Shown: piece after piece, positions 37,834 through 46,483 of the stretch
Layout of the letters: the number at the start of each line of letters is the position of its first letter
How positions within the stretch are numbered: the stretch's first letter is position 1
NCBI GenBank assembly: GCA_963805795.1
Contig: CAWDVG010000004.1
Location: 596,362-660,361 of the forward strand
From: CAWARU01 sp963805795
GTDB lineage: Bacteria > Pseudomonadota > Gammaproteobacteria > UBA6186 > Azoamicaceae
Direction of reading: 5' to 3'
Length of the DNA stretch: 64,000 nucleotides
Notes under the pieces: model-generated
The model's database searches: none
What the model was told of the DNA's origin: nothing
The model's input: only the letters and a program-made list of their open reading frames with translations
Made by a program: the position numbers and the translations under genes

Positions 37834-38067
37834 ATAGAATAGTCGCTTAAGAACTCAAGTTATCGATCTTATTAAATAAATGGGATGATGCACGATTCAG
37901 AAACAATAATATTGTTGCTATCTATCGTTTTCAAAAAAGTGGAAGAGCGGATGAATTTTAGCTCATTCTTAGCTCAGTGTGCCAGAAAAAAAGCCGATGA
38001 GTAGGGTGGTGGACCCTGATTTCACATGCACAGTTCATAGCCCATTTGTCGGTTTTATATCCAAAGG

Positions 38068-39030
38068 ATGTCTATGTTTGATATAAAAAAAGAAGTGTTA
38101 GCTGCCGAAAATAGAATTCGTCCTTTCATACGAAAAACATTACTGGACTATTCGGTACCCTTAAGTCGTGCGACCGGTTGCCAAGTTTTTCTAAAATGTG
38201 AAACCATGCAATATACGGGTTCCTTTAAAGCCAGAGGTGCTTTTAATAAATTATTAAGTCTCACGCCAACAGAACGCGAACAGGGTATTGTGGCTGCCTC
38301 TACGGGTAACCACGGGGCTGGCGTAGCTTATGGCTTATATAAGCTCGATATTCCCGGGATTATTTATGTGCCCAAAAATGCTTCCCCCACCAAAATTGAT
38401 AATATTCGCAATTACTCTAATCAAATCGAATTTTTTGGCCACGATTGCATGGAAACCGAAATTCATGCCTTAAAACAAGCTAAGCAGAATAATATGACGT
38501 ATGTTGCTCCTTATAATGATCCATTGGTTATAGCCGGACAGGGCACCATAGGTTTTGAATTAGAAAAACAATTAAAAGATATGGATGTTGTTTTTGTTCC
38601 GATTGGAGGCGGGGGCTTAATTTCTGGCATTGGCGGTTACCTAAAAGAAACTTTTCCGAATATTAAAATAATGGGTTGTTTGCCAGAAAATTCGCCTGTA
38701 ATGGCCGAATGCGTTAAAGCTGGCAAAATTATCAATATGGAAGTTAAACCGACCATTTCCGATGCTACAAAGGGCTGTTTGGAACCGGATTCTATTACTT
38801 TTGAGATCTGCCAAAAATATGTCGATGATTATGTTTTGGTTTCAGAAGAAGAAATTAAAAATGCCATTGTTTTATTACTAAGAACGCAACATCATTTAGT
38901 TGAAGGCGCTGCTGGCGTAGCATTGGCCTCATTTTTAAAAATACATCAACAATTTCAAAATAAAAATGTTGTTATAATTCTAAGTGGCGCCAATATTAGC
39001 CTAGATAATTTAAAAACAATTATCTCATGA
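38068..39030 (+). CDS. threonine/serine dehydratase (PLP-dependent)
   Basis: A 320-aa fold-type II PLP enzyme that deaminates threonine (or serine) to 2-oxobutyrate (or pyruvate). The PLP lysine is in GSFKARGAFN (K54), the phosphate-binding loop is PIGGGGLISG near 178, and STGNHGAGVAYG contacts the substrate. It lacks the C-terminal ACT regulatory domain of IlvA, so it resembles catabolic TdcB or serine racemase-like enzymes. ATG 38074, with AAAGGA seven bases before, is an equally good start. Confidence 0.88.
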   Translation: MSMFDIKKEVLAAENRIRPFIRKTLLDYSVPLSRATGCQVFLKCETMQYTGSFKARGAFNKLLSLTPTEREQGIVAASTGNHGAGVAYGLYKLDIPGIIYVPKNASPTKIDNIRNYSNQIEFFGHDCMETEIHALKQAKQNNMTYVAPYNDPLVIAGQGTIGFELEKQLKDMDVVFVPIGGGGLISGIGGYLKETFPNIKIMGCLPENSPVMAECVKAGKIINMEVKPTISDATKGCLEPDSITFEICQKYVDDYVLVSEEEIKNAIVLLLRTQHHLVEGAAGVALASFLKIHQQFQNKNVVIILSGANISLDNLKTIIS

Positions 39031-39040
39031 AACCCAACCC

Positions 39041-39106
39041 AAGTCGCAGCAAATAACATTAGAACATAAACCAAGTCTTATGGCTTCCTGTTATTTGTTG
39101 CGACTT
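39041..39106. repeat. palindromic repeat element B, copy 1
   Basis: Arms AAGTCGCAGCAAATAACA (39041-39058) and TGTTATTTGTTGCGACTT (39089-39106) pair in 17 of 18 positions. The loop contains ATAAACCAAGTCTTATG, shared in near-identical form with copy 2 at 41643-41708. It may also stop transcription after the dehydratase gene. Confidence 0.8.
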
Positions 39107-39220
39107 GACCTCAAATCATTCATATTATTGTGATCCCAAATCATTGATAAATATCAATCAAATACTACAATGAGTATGTCTAAGCAAAAAAACGGAATTT
39201 TACACAATGCAGGGGAATAA

Positions 39221-40000
39221 ATGAAAACGCATTTTAAACTATTCTCAAGCATTCTGATACTTATGAATATAAGTACTGGGGCGCTGGCAGAGGATTACTT
39301 TACAGGTCCTTATATAGGAGCATCTGGCGGAGCTAGTTTCTTTGGCGGGCAAATAGATAGTTTATTTCAGCAATCGGGGACTAACATCGGTAATCCTGTT
39401 AATATCTCGTTGAGCCACTCCGTTCGGAAAAACTCTTTTACAGCTGCAGCTTATACCGGTTTTGGATATTCTTGGAATAACGTTTATTTAGGAGCAGAAT
39501 TATTCGCAGATGTTGCTAATCGGAATGATGCAGATACTTTGCTTGCTTTTAGTACAAACGGCGTCACCAATGTGCAAATTAGAAATAAAATTAGAATTCA
39601 TCCACTCAGTTATGGAATTGATTTTAGACCTGGATATGAAATTTGGGACTGCTCAATATTTTATGCTCGTTTGGGTTTAGGTTTTCATCGAGTCTCTACA
39701 CAATCACTAGTCTTATTTGCAATTAATGGAGGAGGGGGCGCTCCAACAGCATTTATTAATTCAGATAACTTAAAAGCCGTAACTCGTCCTGTTTTTCGCA
39801 TGGGTTTAGGCTATGAGCAAGCATTAATGGAAAGTTTAAGTTTCCGCATAGATTATATCTATACAAACATAGGTAAATATTTGCTAGAAGGTAACTCTCC
39901 AACGGCAACAAGCGGAGCAGCCAGTTCTGCAATACAAACAACAACGCAAACCAATTTAATTAACCATGCCATTATGGCTGGGCTCGCTTGGCGATTCTAG
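39221..40000 (+). CDS. outer-membrane beta-barrel protein, 259 aa
   Basis: A signal peptide (about 1-23, cleavage after ALA) is followed by a mature part made of alternating beta strands with many aromatic and Gly residues, such as YIGASGGASFFGG and FTAAAYTGFGYSWNNVYLGAELFADV. It ends in AWRF, the terminal Phe being the typical Bam-recognition signature. This fits an OmpA-like or Omp25-like small porin-family barrel. GGGGAATAA lies before the ATG. Ligand and role unknown. Confidence 0.85.
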   Translation: MKTHFKLFSSILILMNISTGALAEDYFTGPYIGASGGASFFGGQIDSLFQQSGTNIGNPVNISLSHSVRKNSFTAAAYTGFGYSWNNVYLGAELFADVANRNDADTLLAFSTNGVTNVQIRNKIRIHPLSYGIDFRPGYEIWDCSIFYARLGLGFHRVSTQSLVLFAINGGGGAPTAFINSDNLKAVTRPVFRMGLGYEQALMESLSFRIDYIYTNIGKYLLEGNSPTATSGAASSAIQTTTQTNLINHAIMAGLAWRF

Positions 40001-40122
40001 CATCTATTGACATTTTAAGAGACAATGAACTTCTGGGATTTTTCTAAGGTGATTTTTTAGCTGACAAAAATCACAATATATGCTACAAAAAGAAGCTTAA
40101 ACTCTTTTTTAAGATACTGGAT

Positions 40123-41046
40123 ATGATCCAAAATACGCAAATAGCAGCCATACAAACTTATTTCTTAAATCTACAGGGTGACTTATGTCAAGCGCTGTCT
40201 GCAGAAGATGGCCTAGGCCATTTTGTGGAAGATCGCTGGACACGTGTAGAAGGGGGCGGTGGGATCACTCGGATATTAAGAGAAGGTGCGGTCATCGAAC
40301 AAGGGGGGGTGAATTTTTCTGCTGTGAAGGGCAGTTATTTGCCAGCTTCAGCTACTTTACTACGACCAGAGTTAAAGGGCGCTGCTTTTCAAGCTTTAGG
40401 TCTTTCTGCTGTCATTCATCCCAAAAATCCTTATGTACCAACCGCCCATGCAAATGTGCGCTTTTTTATTGCAACGCGTCCTGATCAAGAACCACTTTGG
40501 TGGTTTGGCGGTGGTTTTGATTTAACGCCTTATTACCCTTTTAAAGAAGATTGCATTTATTGGCATCAAATGGCAAAAAAAGCTTGCGATCCTTTTGGTT
40601 TAGAGGTATACGCGAAATTTAAAAAACAATGTGACGAATATTTCTACCTGAAACATCGTGAAGAAGCGCGCGGAATAGGGGGTTTATTTTTTGATGATTT
40701 AAATGCAATGCATTACTGGCCATTCGAAACCTGTTTTGAATTTGTAAAATCCGTGGGAGATCATTTTATACAAGCCTATCGTCCTATTATAAACAAAAGA
40801 AAGGACATGCCCTATACTGAAAAGGAAAGAGCTTTTCAATGCTATCGGCGGGGTCGTTATGTCGAATTTAACTTAATATATGATCGCGGCACGTTATTTG
40901 GTTTACAAAGCGGCGGCAGAACAGAATCCATTTTAATGTCTTTGCCTCCTAAAGTTGCATGGCAATACAATTGGCAACCAATGGCCGATTCGCAGGAATC
41001 TAAATTAACGAAAGACTATTTGAAGGCTCAAGAATGGTTGTCATAA
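40123..41046 (+). CDS. hemF: oxygen-dependent coproporphyrinogen III oxidase
   Basis: A 307-aa HemF that converts coproporphyrinogen III to protoporphyrinogen IX using O2. The stretches GGGITRILREGAVIEQGGVNFS, WWFGGGFDLTPYYPF, RGIGGLFFDDLN and the C-terminal YVEFNLIYDRGTLFGLQSGGRTESILMS-type block are the family's signature regions. Length is normal. It suggests aerobic heme synthesis. Confidence 0.97.
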   Translation: MIQNTQIAAIQTYFLNLQGDLCQALSAEDGLGHFVEDRWTRVEGGGGITRILREGAVIEQGGVNFSAVKGSYLPASATLLRPELKGAAFQALGLSAVIHPKNPYVPTAHANVRFFIATRPDQEPLWWFGGGFDLTPYYPFKEDCIYWHQMAKKACDPFGLEVYAKFKKQCDEYFYLKHREEARGIGGLFFDDLNAMHYWPFETCFEFVKSVGDHFIQAYRPIINKRKDMPYTEKERAFQCYRRGRYVEFNLIYDRGTLFGLQSGGRTESILMSLPPKVAWQYNWQPMADSQESKLTKDYLKAQEWLS

Positions 41047-41106
41047 ATTTAGGGCTATATTCGTTCCTAGATTAATAGTTAATGGCTGAAAACAATAGTA
41101 AGCGCT

Positions 41107-41658
41107 ATGAAAAAAAGAATTTTTATCGCAATTTCTCTGCCAGAAGTTGTTCGAGAGCAATTGAAAAAAGATCTGGAACATATACCAGGTAGAATGGTGC
41201 CGCCTGAAAACTGGCATTTCACATTGCAATTTTTACAATTTTCAGAAGAAACAAAATTAGAACGTTTAAAGTTTATTTTATCAAACCTAAACTTAGGCCC
41301 CCCTTTTTCAGCAACCTTAAAAAATTTAGGGGCCTTCCCCAATGAAAACTCTGCAAAATTATTATGGGTGGGTTTAAGCGAAGGGACCAAAGAATTAACA
41401 ACGTTAGCAGAAAACATAACTCAAACATTGATTAAAGAAGGATATAAAATTGATACTCGCCCCTATATTCCACATCTTACCATCAGTCGTCTTTTACCAC
41501 CTCGAAAAGTTTCCGATGTTATTCAAACAATACCGATCCAGGAACAAACCTTTTTAATAAAAGAAATCATATTATATCAAAGTATTTTAAATGAGGAATC
41601 AAGCCATTATATTCATTTAGCTTCATATCCTTTAATGGGGTCAGGTCGCAATAAATAA
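41107..41658 (+). CDS. thpR: RNA 2',3'-cyclic phosphodiesterase
   Basis: A 183-aa 2H phosphoesterase. Its two catalytic HxT motifs are HFT (H37-T39) and HLT (H123-T125). The start KRIFIAISLPE is typical. It can hydrolyse 2',3'-cyclic phosphates and in some species ligates tRNA halves. It lies 60 bp after hemF. The 3' end overlaps the left arm of repeat B copy 2. Confidence 0.93.
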   Translation: MKKRIFIAISLPEVVREQLKKDLEHIPGRMVPPENWHFTLQFLQFSEETKLERLKFILSNLNLGPPFSATLKNLGAFPNENSAKLLWVGLSEGTKELTTLAENITQTLIKEGYKIDTRPYIPHLTISRLLPPRKVSDVIQTIPIQEQTFLIKEIILYQSILNEESSHYIHLASYPLMGSGRNK

Positions 41659-41708
41659 CATGAATATATAAACTAAGTTGTATGTTTTAATGTTATTTAT
41701 TGCGACTT
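41643..41708. repeat. palindromic repeat element B, copy 2
   Basis: Arms 41643-41661 and 41690-41708 pair in 18 of 19 positions (AGGTCGCAATAAATAACAT side). The loop ATAAACTAAGTTGTATG resembles copy 1, and the arm change C to T in the left arm is matched by G to A in the right arm. It supplies the final codons of thpR. Confidence 0.8.
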
Positions 41709-41767
41709 GATCCCGTTTTAGTTTATAATAAATTATGTTCAAAGTTAGCTAGGAATTAGACACAAAA

Positions 41768-44083
41768 ATGTTATCGATTACACAACGCATTGCCCAAGAA
41801 TTAAATGTTCAAGATTCACAAGTCGCAGCAGCCATTCAATTATTAGATGGTGGGGATACTGTACCCTTTATTTCCCGGTATCGTAAAGAAGTGACGGGTG
41901 GTTTAACAGACACACATCTTCGTAATTTGGAAGAACGTTTGCATTATTTAAGAGAACTGGAAGAACGTCGTAGTGCAATCTTAAAAAGCATCGAAGAACA
42001 AGGCAAATTAACACCGGAATTAGCAACCGCAATTCAAGCAGCGGATTCCAAAGCTCGGTTAGAAGATCTATACCTACCCTATAAACCAAAACGCCGCACT
42101 AAAGCACAAATGGCACGTGAAGCAGGTTTAGAACCACTAGCGCAAATATTGTTACAAAATCCGAACCTTGTCCCAACCGAAGCAGCGGAAGCCTATATCA
42201 ACGCCGAATTAAATGTTCCAGATGCCAAAGCCGCTTTAGAAGGGGCACGATATATTTTAATGGAACAGTTTTCAGAAGACGCCGATCTAATTGGTGCATT
42301 ACGGGACAGGCTTTGGGATGAAGCACAATTGTTAAGTCAAGTGATTACAGGCAAAGAAGAAGCGGGCGAAAAATTTAAAGATTATTTTGCTTATCAAGAA
42401 GCCATAAAAAAAGTTCCATCCCACAGGGCACTTGCTATGTTGCGTGGTCGTCAAGAAGATATATTGCAAATGTCATTGGGGTATGATCCAGCAGCCTACG
42501 AACAAATGGTTACAGCTCGTTTCCAGATCCAAGATTTGGGCCGACCCGGTGATGCTTGGATGTTAGAAACTGCTCGTTGGACTTGGCGGGTAAAACTATT
42601 CATCCAGCTAGAATTAGAATTTTATAGCCGTTTAAGAGAAGAAGCGGAAATACAAGCCATTCAAGTTTTTGCCCATAATTTACGAGATTTATTAATGAGT
42701 GCGCCAGCAGGATCACGCACTATATTGGGACTGGATCCGGGCTTTAGAACGGGAGTTAAAGTAGCCCTAGTTGATATTACCGGTAAATTGCTGCAACACG
42801 GTACCCTATATCCGCATGAACCAAAAAAACAATGGGATGAATCTATCCGTGCCTTAGCTATTTTATGTGAAACCTATAAAGTAGAATTGATAAGCATCGG
42901 AAATGGCACCGCCTCTCGGGAAACGGATAAATTGGTAACGGATCTCATCAAAAAACATCCCCAATTAAATTTAAAGAAAATGATAGTTTCAGAAGCTGGA
43001 GCTTCTGTTTATTCTGCTTCAGAATTTGCCGCACAAGAGTTCCCCGATCTGGATGTGAGTATTCGAGGCGCGGTGTCTATTGCTAGACGTTTGCAAGATC
43101 CGCTTGCCGAACTCGTTAAAATAGATCCCAAAGCCATCGGGGTTGGACAATATCAACATGATGTCAGCCAAGTTCGCTTAGCTCATTCTTTAGATTCTGT
43201 CGTAGAAGATTGTGTTAACGCCGTAGGGGTTGATGTCAATACAGCTTCAATACCGCTCTTAACTCGCGTTGCGGGCTTGAATAGCAGCTTGGCTAAAAAT
43301 ATTGTGACATTCAGAGATGAACATGGGGCTTTTAAAAATCGCAAAGAGTTGGCAAAAATCCCACGATTGGGTGCGAAAACCTTTGAACAAGCCGCTGGCT
43401 TCTTAAGAATTATGAATGGTCCTTCCCCTCTGGATGCCTCTGCTGTACACCCAGAAGCCTATCCGGTTGTAGAAGCTATTTTGAAAAAAAATGATAAAAA
43501 TTTAAAAGAAATTATTGGTAATAAAAATTTTTTACAAATCTTAAAACCAGAAGATTATACCAATGAAAAATTTGGGGTCCCCACTGTTACAGATATTATT
43601 CGTGAATTAGAAAAACCAGGACGCGATCCTCGCCCCGAATTTAAAACGGCAACATTTAACGAGAAAGTTCAAATACTAGAGGACGTCAAACCAGGTATGA
43701 TCTTAGAAGGCGTCATTTCCAACGTTGCTAATTTTGGCGCATTTGTAGATATTGGTGTGCATCAAGATGGTCTTATCCATATTTCTGCACTGGCCGATCG
43801 CTTTGTGCAAAAACCTCGAGATGTTGTGAAGGCAGGTGATGTCGTTAAAGTGAAAGTGTTAGAAGTCGATGTGAAACGAAAACGCATTAGTTTAACTTTA
43901 AGGCTTCAGGATCAAATAACGAATACCAGCAATACCACTCAGCAACCCGGTTTTGGCTCTCCTTTAAGTACAAAGCCGAGCCATCATTCTACTAAAAATA
44001 TCATGCCTAAAAAACAACCACAACAGGCAATTAAAAATTCTCTTTTTGGAGATACGTTATTAGAGGCTTTGAAGAAAAAGTAA
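41768..44083 (+). CDS. tex: RNA-binding transcription accessory protein Tex
   Basis: A 771-aa Tex. N-terminal helical domain starts with VQDSQVAAAIQLLDGGDTVPFISRYRKE, the family signature. The YqgF-like RNase-H fold follows (TILGLDPGFRTGVKVALVD), then helix-hairpin-helix (GLNSSLAKNIVTFRDEHG) and a C-terminal S1 domain (GMILEGVISNVANFGAFVDI). Conserved, nucleic-acid binding, linked to transcription and translation coupling. Standard size. The last ~50 residues are a low-complexity tail. Confidence 0.96.
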   Translation: MLSITQRIAQELNVQDSQVAAAIQLLDGGDTVPFISRYRKEVTGGLTDTHLRNLEERLHYLRELEERRSAILKSIEEQGKLTPELATAIQAADSKARLEDLYLPYKPKRRTKAQMAREAGLEPLAQILLQNPNLVPTEAAEAYINAELNVPDAKAALEGARYILMEQFSEDADLIGALRDRLWDEAQLLSQVITGKEEAGEKFKDYFAYQEAIKKVPSHRALAMLRGRQEDILQMSLGYDPAAYEQMVTARFQIQDLGRPGDAWMLETARWTWRVKLFIQLELEFYSRLREEAEIQAIQVFAHNLRDLLMSAPAGSRTILGLDPGFRTGVKVALVDITGKLLQHGTLYPHEPKKQWDESIRALAILCETYKVELISIGNGTASRETDKLVTDLIKKHPQLNLKKMIVSEAGASVYSASEFAAQEFPDLDVSIRGAVSIARRLQDPLAELVKIDPKAIGVGQYQHDVSQVRLAHSLDSVVEDCVNAVGVDVNTASIPLLTRVAGLNSSLAKNIVTFRDEHGAFKNRKELAKIPRLGAKTFEQAAGFLRIMNGPSPLDASAVHPEAYPVVEAILKKNDKNLKEIIGNKNFLQILKPEDYTNEKFGVPTVTDIIRELEKPGRDPRPEFKTATFNEKVQILEDVKPGMILEGVISNVANFGAFVDIGVHQDGLIHISALADRFVQKPRDVVKAGDVVKVKVLEVDVKRKRISLTLRLQDQITNTSNTTQQPGFGSPLSTKPSHHSTKNIMPKKQPQQAIKNSLFGDTLLEALKKK

Positions 44084-44122
44084 TATTTAAATAAATATGG
44101 AATAATGGAAACAAGCGACAAG

Positions 44123-44875
44123 TTAACTGTTGCTGGTCTGGACCTCATCCTTTTTGATCGGTTTACTAAAATCTCTTTTATGAACGGTCAATATAACGTT
44201 CTTAGGAGATCTTTCGACAACAATTTTTCCTTCAAGCGGATAAAATGTATAGGTTAAATAACAATAATGCCGTGGATTATTGAGAATATCGGGGTTGAAA
44301 ATAACGGTGTTGATTCCTTGATAATGTCGGGCCGAAGGAGCAAGTAAACCAGGATGACCTTCTTTTTGTAATCTTTGACCAATAGGCTGTGTAAATTGAT
44401 ATTCATTAGAAATGAGTTCTGGATACTTGTCTACTTGTTCTGTAAGATCAATTAAAATTGCCTGACAATATATTTTGTACACGGCTCTTTCTCGAACAAT
44501 AGGTTCAATGAGTCCCTCGACATCCGATTCGTGTTTCAGCATATGATAGGTGGTTTCATAAATACTCGTTTCTAAACTTAGTGAACCGTACCATACCCCA
44601 TAGCTGCCATCACCGTATCGAGTTTTTAGAAATGGATCAGTCTCGAAAGGATAAGCAATGGCAGTGGTATAATGAAATCCTCGTTGGATCAATCCTAAAG
44701 GAATATTTTTTTTAACATTCGCTTCTAGTGCAACAGCCAATGCGGATAATATTTTATTATTATCATTGATATCATCAAATAAATCTTCTGATTTACGTAA
44801 TGAAACAATGTTACGAAAAACATCGTTTTTAAAATCTCGACTGCTTGAAAATAAAGATAAGGAACTCATGTTCAT
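44123..44875 (-). CDS. RES-domain toxin
   Basis: A 250-aa protein with a RES domain (about 60-220): GFHYTTAIAYPF, RYGDGSYGVWYGSLSLETSIYET and GHPGLLAPSARHYQGINTVIF. RES toxins degrade NAD+ in type II RES-Xre systems. Its ATG overlaps the upstream antitoxin stop as TAATG, so translation is coupled. The conserved Arg, Tyr and Ser of RES are plausibly present but not individually assigned. Confidence 0.85.
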   Translation of the reverse strand: MNMSSLSLFSSSRDFKNDVFRNIVSLRKSEDLFDDINDNNKILSALAVALEANVKKNIPLGLIQRGFHYTTAIAYPFETDPFLKTRYGDGSYGVWYGSLSLETSIYETTYHMLKHESDVEGLIEPIVRERAVYKIYCQAILIDLTEQVDKYPELISNEYQFTQPIGQRLQKEGHPGLLAPSARHYQGINTVIFNPDILNNPRHYCYLTYTFYPLEGKIVVERSPKNVILTVHKRDFSKPIKKDEVQTSNS

Positions 44876-45309
44876 TATTGACCTCGTTGAAAATCAAGAT
44901 AACGAGCTACTTTTGCGAGACCCAAAATCCCCTCCTCTACCAATATATCAATGGGAGTATGGTTATCAAAAGCTCTATTTTTTCGATAGATCCAAGTATT
45001 GCGAATATTTTTATTATGCGGATAAAGTAATCGTAAAGATTTATGAATAGAAAGTAACCAACCTGCACGATCAAACAGATCTCGTGTGTTTGGAAGAGCT
45101 TTTTCACCTTTTTTATAGGGTGTCAGTAGCGCGCGGCTATTTGCGCTCAGTCCAAGTAAATTTAATTGAGCAGCTGTATCTAGATGCCAACACTCGAATA
45201 AATTCATTAGTAAAACGGCCATCTGTTTCCGACTTTCTTCAGAATGGATGTCGGGTCCGTCTTTAGTGGAATCAGAAGATAGGTGATGATTTGTTTTCGA
45301 TTTATTCAT
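44875..45309 (-). CDS. Xre/MbcA/ParS-type antitoxin
   Basis: A 144-aa antitoxin partner of the RES toxin. The N-terminal ~25 residues are polar; residues about 28-80 look like an Xre-type DNA-binding helix bundle. The C-terminal part (SIHKSLRLLYPHNKNIRNTW, then GILGLAKVARYLDFQRGQ) matches the MbcA/ParS/Xre toxin-binding domain (DUF2384 type). It is the first gene of the pair and lies just after an operator-like palindrome. Confidence 0.85.
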   Translation of the reverse strand: MNKSKTNHHLSSDSTKDGPDIHSEESRKQMAVLLMNLFECWHLDTAAQLNLLGLSANSRALLTPYKKGEKALPNTRDLFDRAGWLLSIHKSLRLLYPHNKNIRNTWIYRKNRAFDNHTPIDILVEEGILGLAKVARYLDFQRGQ

Positions 45310-45329
45310 AAAATGTTTCTCCGGGCCTT

Positions 45330-45365
45330 TAGTATAAATATATACTATTTTTGTTTATTTGTAAA
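45330..45365 (-). promoter_or_regulatory. RES-Xre promoter and operator
   Basis: A perfect palindrome TAGTATA-AATA-TATACTA lies at 45330-45347. On the minus strand TTTACA (45365-45360), a 17-bp spacer and TATATT (45342-45337) form a promoter whose -10 is inside the palindrome. Binding of the antitoxin there would repress the pair. Confidence 0.7.
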
Positions 45366-45513
45366 CAATTGAAAGTATTAATTAACTTTATTGATCTAGG
45401 AAGAACAACAATGGGAGAAAGTTGATTATTATTTGTTAGGGTGGTAACCTAAGGTCGAACGATGAAAAAAGTAAATAATGACTGATCAAACATACAATCT
45501 TAGGAGAAAAATT

Positions 45514-46236
45514 ATGTCCGCAACAGCTAAAGATATGAAAGCCACAGCAGATGCTGCAAACGGAGTCGCTGCCTTAGCCTTCAGCGCCTCTGCCATTCAA
45601 GCTACAGCGCCCAATAGCAAAGCAGCTCTCGATATAAAAGCCAAAAATGATTTTGAAACCTTTTGCCATAACATCGAAGGAGCCAAAAACTATCTCGATA
45701 CCATTTATGAAAAAGCTAATCCTGATGAACAAGAAACGGATGATTTTTATGGCGCTATCGGAATTCTTACCCGAGAGACTCTTATAAAAAATCCAGGAAA
45801 CGATGCTCGCGGAACCTTAGTTTACAAATGTAAGCACACGCGAAACATTCAAGATACAGATGGTAACGTGACGGGTATAGAATATTATCAACCACAAGAT
45901 GCTGCCACTTATAAATTCGTACGCTTTCGTTCTTTTGGGGAAGAAAGGTTGGAAGCTGCAGATGGGCATGCAGACGCAGGTTTAGCAATTTATAAAATAG
46001 AAGCATCCATCCAAAATGGCGTAAAAATCTCCAAAATAACTCCTGAAGAGCATTTCCGTTGTTATGAACCATGCGATATCGAATTGGAATTAAATGCAGA
46101 GGGGTTTTTTATGGAAAAAACCCCACCCATTTTACAAACTGTGAAGGGGATTAAAACTAAGACCGTGATAAATGAGGAAACGGGAAAGAGCGAAGAAGTA
46201 ACGACGATCGAAACGGATGGTTGTAGAATTATGTAG
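45514..46236 (+). CDS. hypothetical protein with CaaX-like C-terminus (CRIM), 240 aa
   Basis: I do not recognise a domain. ATG 45514 has AGGAG eight bases upstream and is preferred over the in-frame ATG at 45478. The N-terminus is Ala-rich (TADAANGVAALAFSASAIQA) without a signal peptide. The middle has mixed beta-rich sequence. The last residues are ETDGCRIM-stop: Cys-Arg-Ile-Met fits the eukaryotic CaaX farnesylation consensus (K-Ras ends CVIM). Some Legionella effectors use host prenylation at such boxes. So a secreted, host-lipidated effector is possible; secretion is not shown. Confidence 0.75.
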   Translation: MSATAKDMKATADAANGVAALAFSASAIQATAPNSKAALDIKAKNDFETFCHNIEGAKNYLDTIYEKANPDEQETDDFYGAIGILTRETLIKNPGNDARGTLVYKCKHTRNIQDTDGNVTGIEYYQPQDAATYKFVRFRSFGEERLEAADGHADAGLAIYKIEASIQNGVKISKITPEEHFRCYEPCDIELELNAEGFFMEKTPPILQTVKGIKTKTVINEETGKSEEVTTIETDGCRIM

Positions 46237-46309
46237 GGAATGAGTTCTGTACTCAACTCTTCATAATCAAAATGGAATAAAAGCTCTGGTTCACGTTGAC
46301 GCAGGAGGG

Positions 46310-46415
46310 CGCCTAGGTGCTATGGTTTTTCGAAGGCCTCGAAAACAGAGATGTTTTCGCGCGGCTTCCATGGATGGATTCACAGCGTCCTCAGAAAAAC
46401 CTTAGCACCTAGGCG
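46310..46415. repeat. palindromic repeat element A, copy 3 (reverse orientation)
   Basis: Arms 46310-46331 and 46394-46415 pair with one mismatch over 22 bp (CGCCTAGGTGCTATGG side). Read on the minus strand, the core GAGGACGCTGTGAATCC and the hairpin CGAAAACA-TCTC-TGTTTTCG align with copies 1 and 2. It lies between convergent genes and may help end transcription. Confidence 0.85.
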
Positions 46416-46483
46416 ACCGACGGTTTCTATGCAAAAGAACCAAAGAAAAAACCAATATTCATGCAGCGCCAACCACGTGAAAC

